Positions 38,394 to 49,086 of a stretch of 64,000 nucleotides of DNA are shown one piece after another (the first letter of the stretch is position 1; each line of letters opens with the position of its first letter). Source of the DNA: Zychaea mexicana (Eukaryota; Mucoromycota; Mucoromycetes; Mucorales; Lichtheimiaceae); contig NW_026516725.1 of NCBI RefSeq assembly GCF_025766255.1, forward strand, positions 213,959 to 277,958, in the 5' to 3' direction. The translations under genes were made by a program, and so were the position numbers. Under the pieces are notes generated by a model. The model was not told the origin of the DNA. It did no database searches and saw nothing but the letters and a program-made list of their open reading frames with translations.

Positions 38394-40966
38394 TTATTCT
38401 CCCAAAGGCAATCCACACATCTCACAGTTAACGGCTCCACCAGGATTGGCAAAAGTACAATGTCGACACGATATTTCGGTAAACTCGGATGTAGCTGGCG
38501 TTGCAGCGCCTGAAGTTGTTGCAGATCGCGTCGATGGAGTGTTGTACCGAACGTTCCCTTCTACAAAGTAGAAACATTTCGTTGTGAATATGGATACAGT
38601 GTGTTCTTTTTTGGCTGTATTGAAAGCACAAGGATACAAAACGTACCTGCTTCTTTCAGCAATACTGTCAACGTTTTCCATCCATCCATTGTCTCTAGTA
38701 TATCTCCTGAAACATCACGCTGTGTTGCGATTTCGCACACCCTGGAAAATTCGGATGGGGTGAGGGTATTCAATGTAGCAAGGAAGCATAAAACATGGAA
38801 GTCGGATAATAGTTTTTTGAGTTGTTCATGGTTCGATGCGCTGCTCAAGTATTTGGCAAGAGTACCGACATCTTGGGCGTGTCTATTCTCCACTGCAAAA
38901 CCTGGAGATGCAACGAAAAGTGGATCTGGCTCATGAGGGAAACCGTTGGTTACCTGTAGTAGGGAAAAAATCAAAGTAAATTATGGATTGCTACTTGAAG
39001 GCACACACAAGATACACGAAGAACATACGTTAACCAGCAGATATTCGACCGGGAATGTGGGCTTGGCTGACTGCTTTACAACAACACCGTATTCGTTCTT
39101 GAATTTGTAAAATACTTCGGGAACATAGCGCTCATGTGCCACACTATCACGCACACGCATGACAGAGGGCTTGCGGCTAGGCTCAATGATATCTGCTTCT
39201 TGCAAAGCAGTGGCGGTTTCCGATACCTGATATGCCTTGACATCAATGTTACCCTCCAAATCGCCCGAGATGACGCATGAAAGGAACTTGGAGCCGTATT
39301 TGCCAGTGGCCGAGTGTCTGCATGGGCTGGGATGGCGTTTTTGCATCTCTGCAGCAAAAGCGCATTCGAGCGAGGACAAAAAGTACGAGTCGACGTGGCG
39401 TTTGGGGATCACCGTACCCTTTCCTGTGCCGTCATCGATTAGATCGGTAAATACCATGCCAACCAACGAGAGTCCGCACGCTTCTGCAACCTTGTTCACC
39501 ATGGTTTCCTCCTCGTCCCATGGCAACGCCAGCTTAATGCCATCCACATGATTTTCTTGTGGCGGTTCATAGATCGCCTCCACAACTGCCTTGATGCCAA
39601 GGGGAACGTCAAGGTACGGTTCATAACGACCATACAGATAACCAATGCGTTGACATCCTGTGCTACGCCATGAGTTCAAAAAGGTATCCACTAACCCAGC
39701 AGATGAAAATTCAATATGATCCACCATACGGTATGTCTATTACGTTTACATTCATCGTATTATCCGCAACAGTTAGAATTCTGTCACCTCTTTACTAAAT
39801 TTCCGTTGAACCTATTTAAACGTAGTATCACTTCCCCCTCCCACCCCAACTAAATGTAAACATTACCTGTCTCTGTAACGTGATTGCACTTGGCTGACAC
39901 TTTGTGCAAATACCCTCAGGCCAAGGAGCATGGCCACCAGTACATGGTACTTTGACTTTGTAGTTTGGTTCTTCGAGTGGCGGTAATTGTTTTAAAACTG
40001 CTGACGAAGGTGCACTCGTCTGTTTAGCTTGGTCAATTTGTCGAAGATACGCATGGAAGGACATGTGCTTGATTTTGTGCTCTTCTAAATATCGTTGATC
40101 ATACGGCTAATAGCACAACGTCAATTGAGTATGATTATTCTCGTTTTAAAATCCATCCTCGCTCTTTTTGTTTATGTTACCTCCAAAGGCATACAATAGT
40201 CGCACATTGCATTATCACCGTGTCGACAGCTATATAGAAGAATATAAGCAACCAAAAAACCCTGTCAGCAGTTACGGTAAAAACAAACTTACAAATCCGA
40301 ATCTTTTGGTCTTTTGATAAGTCCACGTTGCTTTTCGAGAAAGTCGTCAACATTATCCTGCTTTACAGACGCAAGATCGTCAATCGGAATATACCCAGAG
40401 GCGTCTCTTGGCTGTGGTTGCGCAGGTGCAGAGGAAGAGGACGGAGACGCTGCGGCATCGGTGGTGCTGGTAAGTTCAGGAAACGAGACATAGACTATAT
40501 CACCGTGCCTAACGATAAATGAGTAAGAATATAAAAAGGGACTGAGTGATACCGTAAGGTTATAATAAAACGTACTTTAGATCAGTTGAGCCAATCGTTT
40601 TGTCTTTAAGCTGAACAATAGGCGTTGCTGCATCAGGCTGAGGCTGGTCACCAACTGCAATCGTGTCGGGATTATCAAGTTTTAAAGTAGACGCGATCTG
40701 TCCGATTCAATAGCGTTGGCGTGGATCGAGGAAAAGGCAGTGCGTCATGTGTAAGCACCAAGTAGATAGTTATATTAAGCCCAAGATTTGCAAACGCACA
40801 AGAAGCAGAAAAGAATACCTTTTGAGCCAAAGAAGCAAAGGTGTCGCTAGGATCGACTTGGATTCGGCTCATGCCTTCCTTTGATCGAATTCGAAGAAGC
40901 TACGGCATAATTTCAGCAATGACGATAATCTAATAACTGAGCACTCGCGAATAAAAAGCATACCAT
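38394..40966 (-). CDS. NPL4: NPL4, ubiquitin-binding cofactor of Cdc48/p97
   Basis: Partners Ufd1 and the AAA ATPase Cdc48 to unfold ubiquitylated proteins (ER-associated degradation, chromatin extraction). Exons: 40964-40966 (only the ATG), 40819-40899, 40576-40697, 40293-40508, 40181-40229, 39867-40106, 39029-39736, 38647-38953 and 38394-38560; phases close to 630 residues. N-terminus LLRIRSKEGMSRIQV is the UBX-like fold; zf-NPL4 cysteines include CRHGDNAMCDYC and CTGGHAPWPEGICTKCQ; then the NPL4 MPN-like core (MVDHIEFSSAGLVDTFLNSW, PVEYLLVN). The C-terminus has a Ran-BP2/NZF finger, ISCRHCTFANPG...CEMCGLPLG, as in the human protein. The first coding exon may be only the ATG, or part of an 8-nt micro-exon joined to an upstream in-frame ATG at 41153. 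Confidence 0.93.
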
Positions 40967-40971
40967 GGTTT

Positions 40972-41365
40972 CTGTAGAAAGTAGCGACAAAACATATGTG
41001 ATAAATATAAAGCCAAGTAAGTTGGTAGCCGATACTTCAACGGTCCTTCTAAGTAGTGGTAATATGTATACCTTTGTACGTTGGGTCGTAGACAACGCGA
41101 GTTAAAACGTGAAAGGGAAGGAATCGCATACGTGGACGTCGGACCCTGTCCATAATTTATTGGAATTTTTGACTTGCAATATATTAGTGCGCAATGCAGC
41201 TCTGTTTCACCTAATTAGACAATGGACATACGCAGCATTAATGCAAAAATGACATCCCAAGGTCCAATCACTAGAAAGCTTTTTTTATTGAGCCAAAGCA
41301 AGCGCAGTAATAATGATGATAGTACAGATGAATTATTATAAAAACAGCAACAGGAGCAGCTTTTG
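40972..41365 (-). other. NPL4 leader region, with possible upstream coding exon 41072-41153
   Basis: Upstream of the NPL4 ATG lies ATG at 41153, open for 27 codons (MDRVRRPRMRFLPFHVL...), ending at a good donor GTATAC (41071). An acceptor CTACAG at 40972 precedes an 8-nt exon, 40971-40964, which carries the NPL4 ATG. Phases fit, so either this is a spliced 5' UTR with an upstream ATG or NPL4 has a 29-residue N-terminal extension. The rest (41154-41365) is the gap to the RRN7-like stop. Confidence 0.4.
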
Positions 41366-43232
41366 TCACGTAAGCAAATCCCTTAAATGATCTTCAAACC
41401 GAGATATTGAGATCACAAGTGCTTTGACGTCCATACCGGTTAAGCTAGAGGCAAGATTCAAAAGAGCCTGATACTCCTTTGGTATGATATTATACTTTAA
41501 TCTCCAATACAAGGTATTGTCATATACAGAGCGTGAGGCAAGAATTTGATCCTTGGCCTTTGATGGATCCAGACGACTAAGGCTACCAAGATCTTGGTTT
41601 TGCTTTGGAGGAAAGAATATCGCGTCATGTCGGCTGGTCGTGAATGACGTTGGATTTGGTCTCTCGCTACCAAAGGTAACCACTACAAAGAGAATCATGG
41701 CAATCAGTAAGAGCCTACTGGCCCATAATCCCTTCCCTCCCCCTTCACTTACTATTTTTAGGATGGTAACCAGCAGATTTGAGTGTCAAGGCAAGATTCT
41801 CAAGAAATCGAGTTCGAGATGCCATGTCACTTCCAACTTTCATGATATCTCTGTGATATATCAACATTGTTATTGTAAGCAACAACCGACGATTTTACAA
41901 AACAAGCATATGCAAAGAATCATACCTTTCTTGATATAAGCGTTTATAACGCTCTGTAGTGGATCGTATCGTGTCTACTATTGCATCTTTGTTGGGTAGT
42001 TCAGGGAGTGGGCGGTTTCTTTTGCCTTGGGGCTTATCGTCAAAATAATAGAGAAACTTGAGAAGAATGACAATGGTCAAAACCGCCTGGATATCATCAT
42101 GTCTTTCATGGTCTCCCAAACAGGAAGCATGGTTCAGGATGCCATCCTGTATTTTCTCGATGATCGCTACAGCATGGCTCCTAAAGGTATCTTTTTAAAC
42201 GAGCAAGAAAATATAAGATCTCAATGGAAAGTTCATATTTGAAATAATAAAAAATGGATGTGACCAGCTGTTAATTATATTATCGTACCTGGTAAACCAA
42301 AGTGCGGATAGAGGCGATGCATGATGACCGGTATATTGGCATCGGAAAAGACCAAGCCGCAATATTGTTTATAGCATATACGGAATCGAACTAAGGAAGC
42401 ATATAAAATGTGGATACTCGGGATATGCTTGAACGTGTATATGAATGCCTTGTCGAGATGGCGTACGATTCTTTCAGGTATACTATGCAGTGTCTCCATA
42501 TACGGCAGCTGGGATGTTGTGCACCATCGGTGGACATCTGAGAGTAAGACAGGAAGACGTGCGTATTTGAATGTCAGGAAAATGAATAGGATGACATTTG
42601 AATAACGTAGCTGCGGCCATGCGTGCATATATTTTTCCTCGTCGTTATTATCGTCATTACTGTCGACATTGTCGTGCATTACACCCAAATCTACTCCAAG
42701 TTCGTCTTCGACAGTTATGGTTGCAGCAGGTAATTTTGCCTCGTTGGCGTCAACATCGCCTAGCTCTTCCTCGTTTTCGGCGAATATATCAAACGTAACT
42801 GATTTTTCAGTGGATACGACATACAGCTCCCATAAATTTTGTGCAATCCTCTGAATGTCGTCTGGAAAACCGAATTCGCGTACACAGTGTTCGACAAGTA
42901 TGCTCAGTCCCTTTTGACAGATTTGTAAAATGACACTGTCCCTGTCAGCACCGATGAAACCTAAATTGATTTGTTTCGAGATCAGAAAATATAAGCTTTT
43001 TGATTACAGTCTAGGTCAAAAATAATATATGCTGCTTACGGCCTTTATCTTCTTCTACATTTGAATGGACCTTCTTTTGTTTCCGTCGTTTGCCCATGTA
43101 TATGATTCCTTCGTCTTGTGTCTCTTCAGTCCAACCAAGTAGTACGTGACCATTCTTGCACACCATCGTGCCGTCCGACTTCTTTTTGAATCGTTTCGTT
43201 CCGCATCGTTCACAGGGGTTGCTGCTTTTCAT
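41366..43232 (-). CDS. RRN7: RRN7/TAF1B-like RNA polymerase I transcription factor
   Basis: Predicted TFIIB-like subunit of the Pol I core factor, acting at rDNA promoters in the nucleolus. Exons: 43040-43232, 42289-42960, 41926-42166, 41753-41850 and 41366-41682; phases close to 506 residues, close to the length of yeast Rrn7. ATG at 43232 opens directly on a zinc ribbon: CERCGTKRF...MVCKNGHVLLGWTEETQDEG, the Rrn7-type pattern. The following region is helical (cyclin-fold-like: SVILQICQKGLSILVEHC..., PQLRYSNVILFIFLTFKYAR). An acidic stretch (DNVDSNDDNNDEE) interrupts it. The identification rests mainly on the zinc ribbon, length and helical core; sequence in this family is weakly conserved. 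The TFIIH subunit TFB5 lies 258 bp upstream on the same strand. Confidence 0.75.
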
Positions 43233-43490
43233 GACTGTTGGTAGAGATGCAAATTATAATGTTTGTCGAAAGGGAAGAGGGTAGAAAGTGATGAATATTA
43301 CTAAACAAAATTATTGATAGTGATGAAAAGCTCGCGTGTTGCAGTGTATGTATGAGAATAACGTATGAATGAATTTATGAATGTGCAAAGGAGGTTGATA
43401 AAGAAAAAGAGAAAGGTGAAAATGTATAAAAGCGTGGCAATGTGTTGGGCGATGTTTTGTTGTTGTGGTGAAGAAAGCGCAGCGACAGGA

Positions 43491-43715
43491 TTAAATCTTT
43501 TTGTTTTCGCGATCCTCAGTGGATATCGTATAAGAGTTTTCGTCGAGTATCCGATCCAGTTCGTACTGTAGATTTTTGATACAAGAGGCCTCTACAAACA
43601 AATGCGTTTCGTCGAGATCTTCAATGACAAAATTGCCTTGCTTGTTGAGGTTGAGCACTATTTGTTTGACTGTCGTATCACACTCTAACAAAACGCCTTT
43701 CACTGCCTTGACCAT
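43491..43715 (-). CDS. TFB5: TFB5/GTF2H5 (TTDA), smallest TFIIH subunit
   Basis: Stabilises TFIIH and stimulates XPB in nucleotide excision repair; binds the p52/Tfb2 subunit. The protein from ATG at 43715 is 74 residues in one exon, the size expected of the family (human about 71). It opens with MVKAVKGVLLECDTTVKQIV, close to the family pattern MVxAxKGVLxECD, and continues IEDLDETHLFVEASCIKNLQ, then a short charged tail. A longer frame begins at GTG 43742 but was rejected because the family starts at this ATG. It is divergent from VPS27 with only 194 bp between start codons. Confidence 0.93.
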   Translation of the reverse strand: MVKAVKGVLLECDTTVKQIVLNLNKQGNFVIEDLDETHLFVEASCIKNLQYELDRILDENSYTISTEDRENKKI

Positions 43716-43909
43716 AAAGAATTGTAAGAGGACGAGATCCACTTGGTTGAAAGGGAAGAAAAGAAAAAAAGTGCTTGAATGCGAGAATGTGACTATCTGG
43801 CTGATCTGGCTGCGCTTGCTGCTTTTTTTTAAATCGCCAGTCCGCTGCGCGCCGTATCTTATATATTTTCTTCTTTTTCTTTATATATCCTTTTTGCATA
43901 ATCTTTACC
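43716..43909. promoter_or_regulatory. Compact divergent promoter TFB5 / VPS27
   Basis: The 194 bp between the two ATGs must hold both promoters and leaders. Contains pyrimidine tracts on both strands (around 43748-43768 and 43862-43893). No TATA box seen; VPS27 has a good start context, ACCATGG. Confidence 0.6.
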
Positions 43910-46340
43910 ATGGGCTCAATGTGGTGGGGACAAAATGCTTTCGATGAACTCATTGGTAGCTAATACACGTTTATTTTTCTCGGCTATGAAAAGAAACAAA
44001 GCTCTAACTATCACATACATATATGTTAATACGCAGAGAAAGCTACGTCGGAACTGCTACCAGCGAATCAAGAAGACGTCGCCCTTCAGTTTATGATTAG
44101 TGACCAAATCCGCAGCAAAAAAGTTAATGCTAAAGATGCCATGCGTGCACTGAAAAGACGCCTCGAGCATAAGAATCCAAACGTTCAAAACGCCACGTTA
44201 TCGGTAAGCCATAAAAGAGAGGGGAGGGGGGTGAGAAGAAGGAACTATGCTACAACAAGCCCCACTTCCAACACATTATGCTCTGTGTATATTAGCTCAC
44301 TGATACTTGCGTGAAAAATGGAGGCGACCAATTTGTGCGTGAAATAGCTAGCCGTGAGTTTATGGAAGCCATTTCCTTCCTGGTGCACTCACAGGTACGT
44401 TGGGAACATAGCATAATGTATATTTAATCTATGTATCGGACGAGCCAATAATTGCTGTTGTGACAAATATCATCGCTTAGAGCACAGAGCATAACGCGAG
44501 ACTGCGTGCTCTGACCATCCTTCAGACATGGGCACTTGCGGCCAAGAATACACCGTCGCTTAGCTACCTGACCGATACCTACAACCTGTTTCGTGCAGAA
44601 GGCATCGTGTTCCCCGAACCTCAAGAGTTGGTCAATTCGTTTCTTTTGGAAACCATTGCGGTAAGCGAGGCAACTACGTGTCCATATTTCATTCATAGAT
44701 GAAGAAATTTTGTCTTTTCGGTATCAACTGACAGCACCAACTAATCTAGCCTCCTGAATGGACCGATTCCGATGTGTGCGAACGTTGCAGAACTGCCTTC
44801 ACACTCACCAATCGTAAGGTATATTTTCCGGGATGGAAGTGCTGGATTTGAACCAAAGCATAAAGTGGGGATGATCCTTGCAGAGATAACTGAAGTCTTT
44901 TGAATTGCAGCATCATTGTCGAAACTGCGGAGGCACATTTTGCCAAGAATGTTCTTCCAAGTCACTACCGTTGCCACATATGGCAATTGATGAAGCTGTT
45001 CGCGTGTGCTACGGATGCTATATCAAGCTCAAATTGTCGCGTGTTGCCAAGAAAGAAGGACCACTGCCACCCTATCCAGGCGCGCCTCAACAACAACAAC
45101 AGCAACACCAAGCAACGTCATCGTCAGTGGTTCGCACACCTGCTGTTCCATCTTCCACACAACAAGCACAGTCTACTACTGCGGCACAAAATGACGATGA
45201 CAAACAGTTTGAAGAAGACTTGAAAAAGGCCCTCGAGCTTTCTAAAAAGGAGGCTGAACAAAGTGGACCATACGGCCACGGATATGTATCCACTACCGCT
45301 TCAGCGCCAGCTAATGACAAAAAAGCAGCAAGCAACTGGGAACCAGCTCCAGCGTCCAACAAACAACAAGAAGAGGAAGAGGAGGAGGAAGATCCGGAAC
45401 TGGCAGCAGCCATAGCCGCGTCGTTAAAGGACATGGAGGATGCTCAGAAATCGACGTTGGAATTTTACAGCAACCAAAAGACAACAGCACGTATCAACAG
45501 CGATGAAATGTCACCTGTGGAAATGGAAAACATTGAACTTTTTTCGCTTTTGATGCATCGTATCAACGATACTGGAAACAACATTGCAAACGACGAACAG
45601 ATCAATCGCCTCTACACACAAATTGGCACGTTACAACCTAAATTAGTCAGGAATCTGGATGAGGCTAGTCGGAAGCACAGTGAGTATTAGATTTTCTTTT
45701 CAGTGATGGAAGGCTTGATAGTAAAATTATCTATTCAACTGCTTTCTTTTGTATAGAAAAATTCGCTGAGCTACATGAGAAGCTCAATATGTCTGTCAAA
45801 GCGTATGATCAGCTGCTTCAGCAACGAGTATCTAACTCTTACTATAATCGAGCACCATCTCTGTCGACAGGAGCTCAAAGCTTTTACTCGAGTCACTACC
45901 CAACTAGTACTGTACCCACTTCACCTATACAACAGCAGCAACCTACTTCTTTGTATCCCACCATGCAAACTCCGACCAACAACAGTAGTACCTCCACATA
46001 TCCGCAACCATTACAATCTTACAGCGGCAATGGTCTTAATGCGCCACCAGCATCACATCCTTCCTATCAGCCAGAGCCGCAGCAGCAATACCATTATGGA
46101 TCACCAGCTCCTGCACATCAGCAGTCAGTACAAGCTCCAGTCTCAAAAACACCTCAACCTCAAAACTATTACCCGGCGCAGCAACAACAGCAACAGCCAT
46201 ACCCACAAATACCACAACAACAACCAGCAATGTATCCTGCTGCTCCTACCCATATTCCAACATCCACACCTACCCAACCACCACAACAGCAACAACAACA
46301 ACCAAAACCGATCGATGAAGCACCTCTCATTGAACTTTAA
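43910..46340 (+). CDS. VPS27: VPS27/HRS, ESCRT-0 subunit (VHS-FYVE-UIM)
   Basis: Sorts ubiquitylated cargo at endosomes, with Hse1, and recruits ESCRT-I. Exons: 43910-43955, 44037-44203, 44296-44394, 44481-44660, 44750-44818, 44911-45679 and 45757-46340; phases close to 637 residues. Domains in order: VHS (about 8-150; [24 protein letters not shown]), FYVE (about 170-230; [32 protein letters not shown]), two UIMs ([17 protein letters not shown] and [16 protein letters not shown]), GAT-like helices, then a Gln/Pro-rich tail. The C-terminus APLIEL is a clathrin-box-like motif as in yeast Vps27. PTSP/PTxP-type sites in the tail are candidate ESCRT-I docking motifs. A second in-frame ATG three codons on could also serve. 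Confidence 0.94.
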
Positions 46341-46446
46341 CATTAAATCATTATATCATTATCATTATCAATATATTTTTTTGGCGAAATATAAATATAT
46401 ATCACTACCTCTTCACATTTTCTTCCAGAATGTAAAGGATTAATAT

Positions 46447-47343
46447 CTATGCTGATCTAACAGACACTGCTTGGTCCATAAGATGCTTCACAGCCATCGC
46501 ACGATATGACTCAAGGTCAGGTACCTGAAGACCAACAACCTTGGCAGCGTCATCCCATTTGCGTACTTGAATTTTCAAATGAAAAAGAGGATCCTGTTCA
46601 AACGCTTTCACCTGGTTAGGGGTAAATGGGCCTCCCTGAAATGGTCATAGTTAGCATCCGTGTGTGCTACTACTACTATTACTAGTATTACCCCACCAAC
46701 ATTATCTTGATAAGACGTAGTACATTCTGAACTCCTTTTCTTTTCTCTCTCTCTCTCTCTCTGTTGCCACGTACCTGATATTTCAAAGACAACTTGCTAG
46801 CACCACTCAAGCCATCGTAGTACGTGTTATCCTTGCCAGTGAGATAACGCTTGACCGGGACATGCGATTCCACTAACTGGGCCACTTTTTCAGAAAAACC
46901 TAGTTTTCGGAGATACTCGGCGCCGATACGTTCGTGTCCAGTTACTCCCACACTGATTGTTGCATTGTATCCTGGCGTTTTTGTTGCCGTTGGATCCAGT
47001 TCCGTGAGTTCGGAGGCGTCACAGATCATTTGTTTTTGATCAGCAGAAGTTGCGAATTGTCCAATGTCATGCAAGAGCGCAGCCAGGACTGTTTCATCGT
47101 CGGCGTCTATTTTAAAATAATACCATTATGTGTTATCAGTAATATCATGCTATGTTGCCAAAGATTCAATAATAACAAAGGCAGGACGCTCCACAATCTC
47201 TTACTTGCTTCACGTGCCTGAGCCGCCGCCTGAAGACTATGTTCGAGTTGTGAAATTTTTTCGCCAATATAGTTCTGTTTGCTTCCGTCAACAAGAACCT
47301 GGAACACAGAATTTACAATTCGGTTGGATACTGTGTCATTCAT
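46447..47343 (-). CDS. PhnZ/TmpB-like HD-domain diiron oxygenase
   Basis: Predicted to cleave the C-P bond of an (R)-1-hydroxy-2-aminoethylphosphonate, releasing phosphate plus glycine (or betaine). Exons 47205-47343, 46775-47106 and 46447-46635 give 219 residues. Residues: Y25 and E28 (NYIGE), H35 (QLEHSLQ), H59-D60 (LLHDIG), H104 (GHERIGA), H128 (ESHVPVKRYL) and D185 (RKWDDAAK). From memory, PhnZ uses Y24, E27, H34, H58, D59, H80, H104 and D161; all spacings agree except for one insertion of about 23 residues after HD. The C-terminal GGPFTPNQVKAFEQDP block is also typical of the phosphonate-linked HD family. ATG at 47343 was chosen over an upstream TTG. Cytosolic: no signal or targeting peptide seen. 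Divergently paired with the PhnY-like gene. Alternative: another HD oxygenase with a different substrate. Confidence 0.8.
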
Positions 47344-47959
47344 TTGTTTTTTGATAGATAGACGCGTTGGTTTCAAGTTATAGGGTAAAATATGCAATTG
47401 AGAGGGAAAAGAGAAGAAAAAAAGCCCTTATAAGGTTTTGCACAGTTCCGCGGATCAAAAGCGCGCGGATCGAGAAGACACATTTGCTTTGTAATTTACC
47501 TGATTTAGCCTGGCGTTATCTTCTGCACAGAATTGCTTCTCACGTATAATACGTAAGGTGCCTGTGTATGACGATGGACATAGAGTGCGCGCAACTCCCT
47601 TTCCTCTCTTCATCCCACCCGACCCCCAATATTCCATTCTTTTGGTGACACACGTGAATCGGCCCTATTTGGAAAATTTTAACAGTTGTGTGAAAACCTG
47701 GGTCCCTTCTTCCATTTTCTCTTTTTATAGAAGGGTCCTGCAACGCAATTACGTTATGCTACGCGGGTACGTGAGGAACATGTGCTTCCGAGGAACGGTT
47801 GTCTTGAACTCTCTCACTAGACTGGCCTCTTTTTTGGAATCTTAGATTTGCATTATCATATATAAGTCAAACAAGTTCATTTTCTTTTCCAAGATAAAAT
47901 CAAACTGTCACTGTCAAAGCTATTCAACCCAATTCTCCAGATAACAAGCAACAATAGCC
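47344..47959. promoter_or_regulatory. Divergent promoter of the PhnZ-like / PhnY-like pair
   Basis: 616 bp between the two ATGs, without coding sequence. A pyrimidine-rich leader precedes the PhnY-like ATG. No TATA box or known regulatory site assigned. The arrangement would allow co-regulation. Confidence 0.5.
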
Positions 47960-49086
47960 ATGGCTTCTTCTGTGCGAAATACCCAGCCTTATGTGCTTTC
48001 TGATAAGCAACTGCACGCGTACAAGGACGATGGTTTCTTACTTATCGAGGACTTCTTTTCCCCGCAAGAACATGCTGCCCTGGCGAGCTACTGCCAAGAG
48101 TTCCAGAGATGGGGTAAAGAAAAGGGAAAGTGGATGCAATATTATGAGGTCAACACCTCAAGTGGCGAAAACCAACTATGCCGTACCGAGAACTTTACTC
48201 CATTTCACGAGTCCATGGCAGGCTATGTCAAAAGCAAGCGTCTCCTGGATGTTCTGCAAGAACTCCACGGTGAAGAATATGTCCTCTTTAAGGAGAAAGT
48301 CAACTATAAGCTTCCAGGTGGTGGAGGTAAAATTGCAAGAGAACAATCACAAGGTTGACGTATCATAACGATTAAATATCATACTATATATTATGTTTGA
48401 TCATCAAATTATGGCAAATAGGTTTTCCAGCACATCAAGACGCTCCTGCATTCGTTCAGTTTGGCCAGTCATCCCATATGACGGTAATGTTTACCATCGA
48501 TCCTACCACAAGTGAGAACGGCTGCTTGGAAGTAGTTCCGGGGTCACACAAGAATGAATATGAGCGAGGAATTTTACCGCAAGAAAAACATGATGGGTCA
48601 ATCTCAACAGATTGGTGCAACAAGCAAGGGTGGAAGCCTGTCTACTGCAAACCTGTAAGTAACAAGTATCCTGTTGATATCATAAAAAATCATCTCTGGC
48701 ATAAGTATGACACATACACTCTTTTTTTCCCGTATATTATTTTGCAGGGATCGGTCCTGATTTTTGGCGCTTATTTGGCTCATCGTTCTGGGGACAACAA
48801 TACCAGCAACTCGAGAATCGCTGTGTATCTCACTTATAATGCTGCTCGAGAGGGTGATATGCGTGACCACTACTATGCAGAAAAGCGAAAGTTGTTCCCG
48901 CCATCTTATGAGCGTGAGGAGGGCAAGGATTACAGTAAGTGGCACACTTTTACGTCTCTATGTTAACTTAAATCTATTGTAGTTTAAAATTAGCACGTTT
49001 GCTTACACTTACTGTTGCTGTCTGTTGTTTACTTTTTAGGTGAAGGTGCTGTCATCTACAACCTCGCTACTCCCATTAAATCATGA
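47960..49086 (+). CDS. PhnY/TmpA-like Fe(II)/2-oxoglutarate dioxygenase (phytanoyl-CoA hydroxylase family)
   Basis: Predicted to hydroxylate C1 of a 2-aminoethylphosphonate, using O2 and 2-oxoglutarate and making succinate and CO2. Exons 47960-48326, 48422-48654, 48748-48934 and 49040-49086 give 277 residues, similar to PhnY. Facial triad: H127 and D129 in GFPAHQDAPAF, H212 in AYLAHRSGDN; R223 (SRIAVYLTYN) should bind 2-oxoglutarate. The KEKVNYKLPGGGGF lead-in and ENGCLEVVPGSH are typical of the family. Start context AGCCATGG is good and no targeting peptide is seen. Phytanoyl-CoA-family enzymes have many substrates; the phosphonate call rests on the divergent PhnZ-like neighbour. Alternative: a dioxygenase for another small amine or lipid. 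Confidence 0.75.

Noticed and set aside
43716..43742. Longer TFB5 start at a GTG
   Set aside because: Family members begin at the M-V-x-A-x-KGVL methionine; the extra nine residues are upstream sequence.
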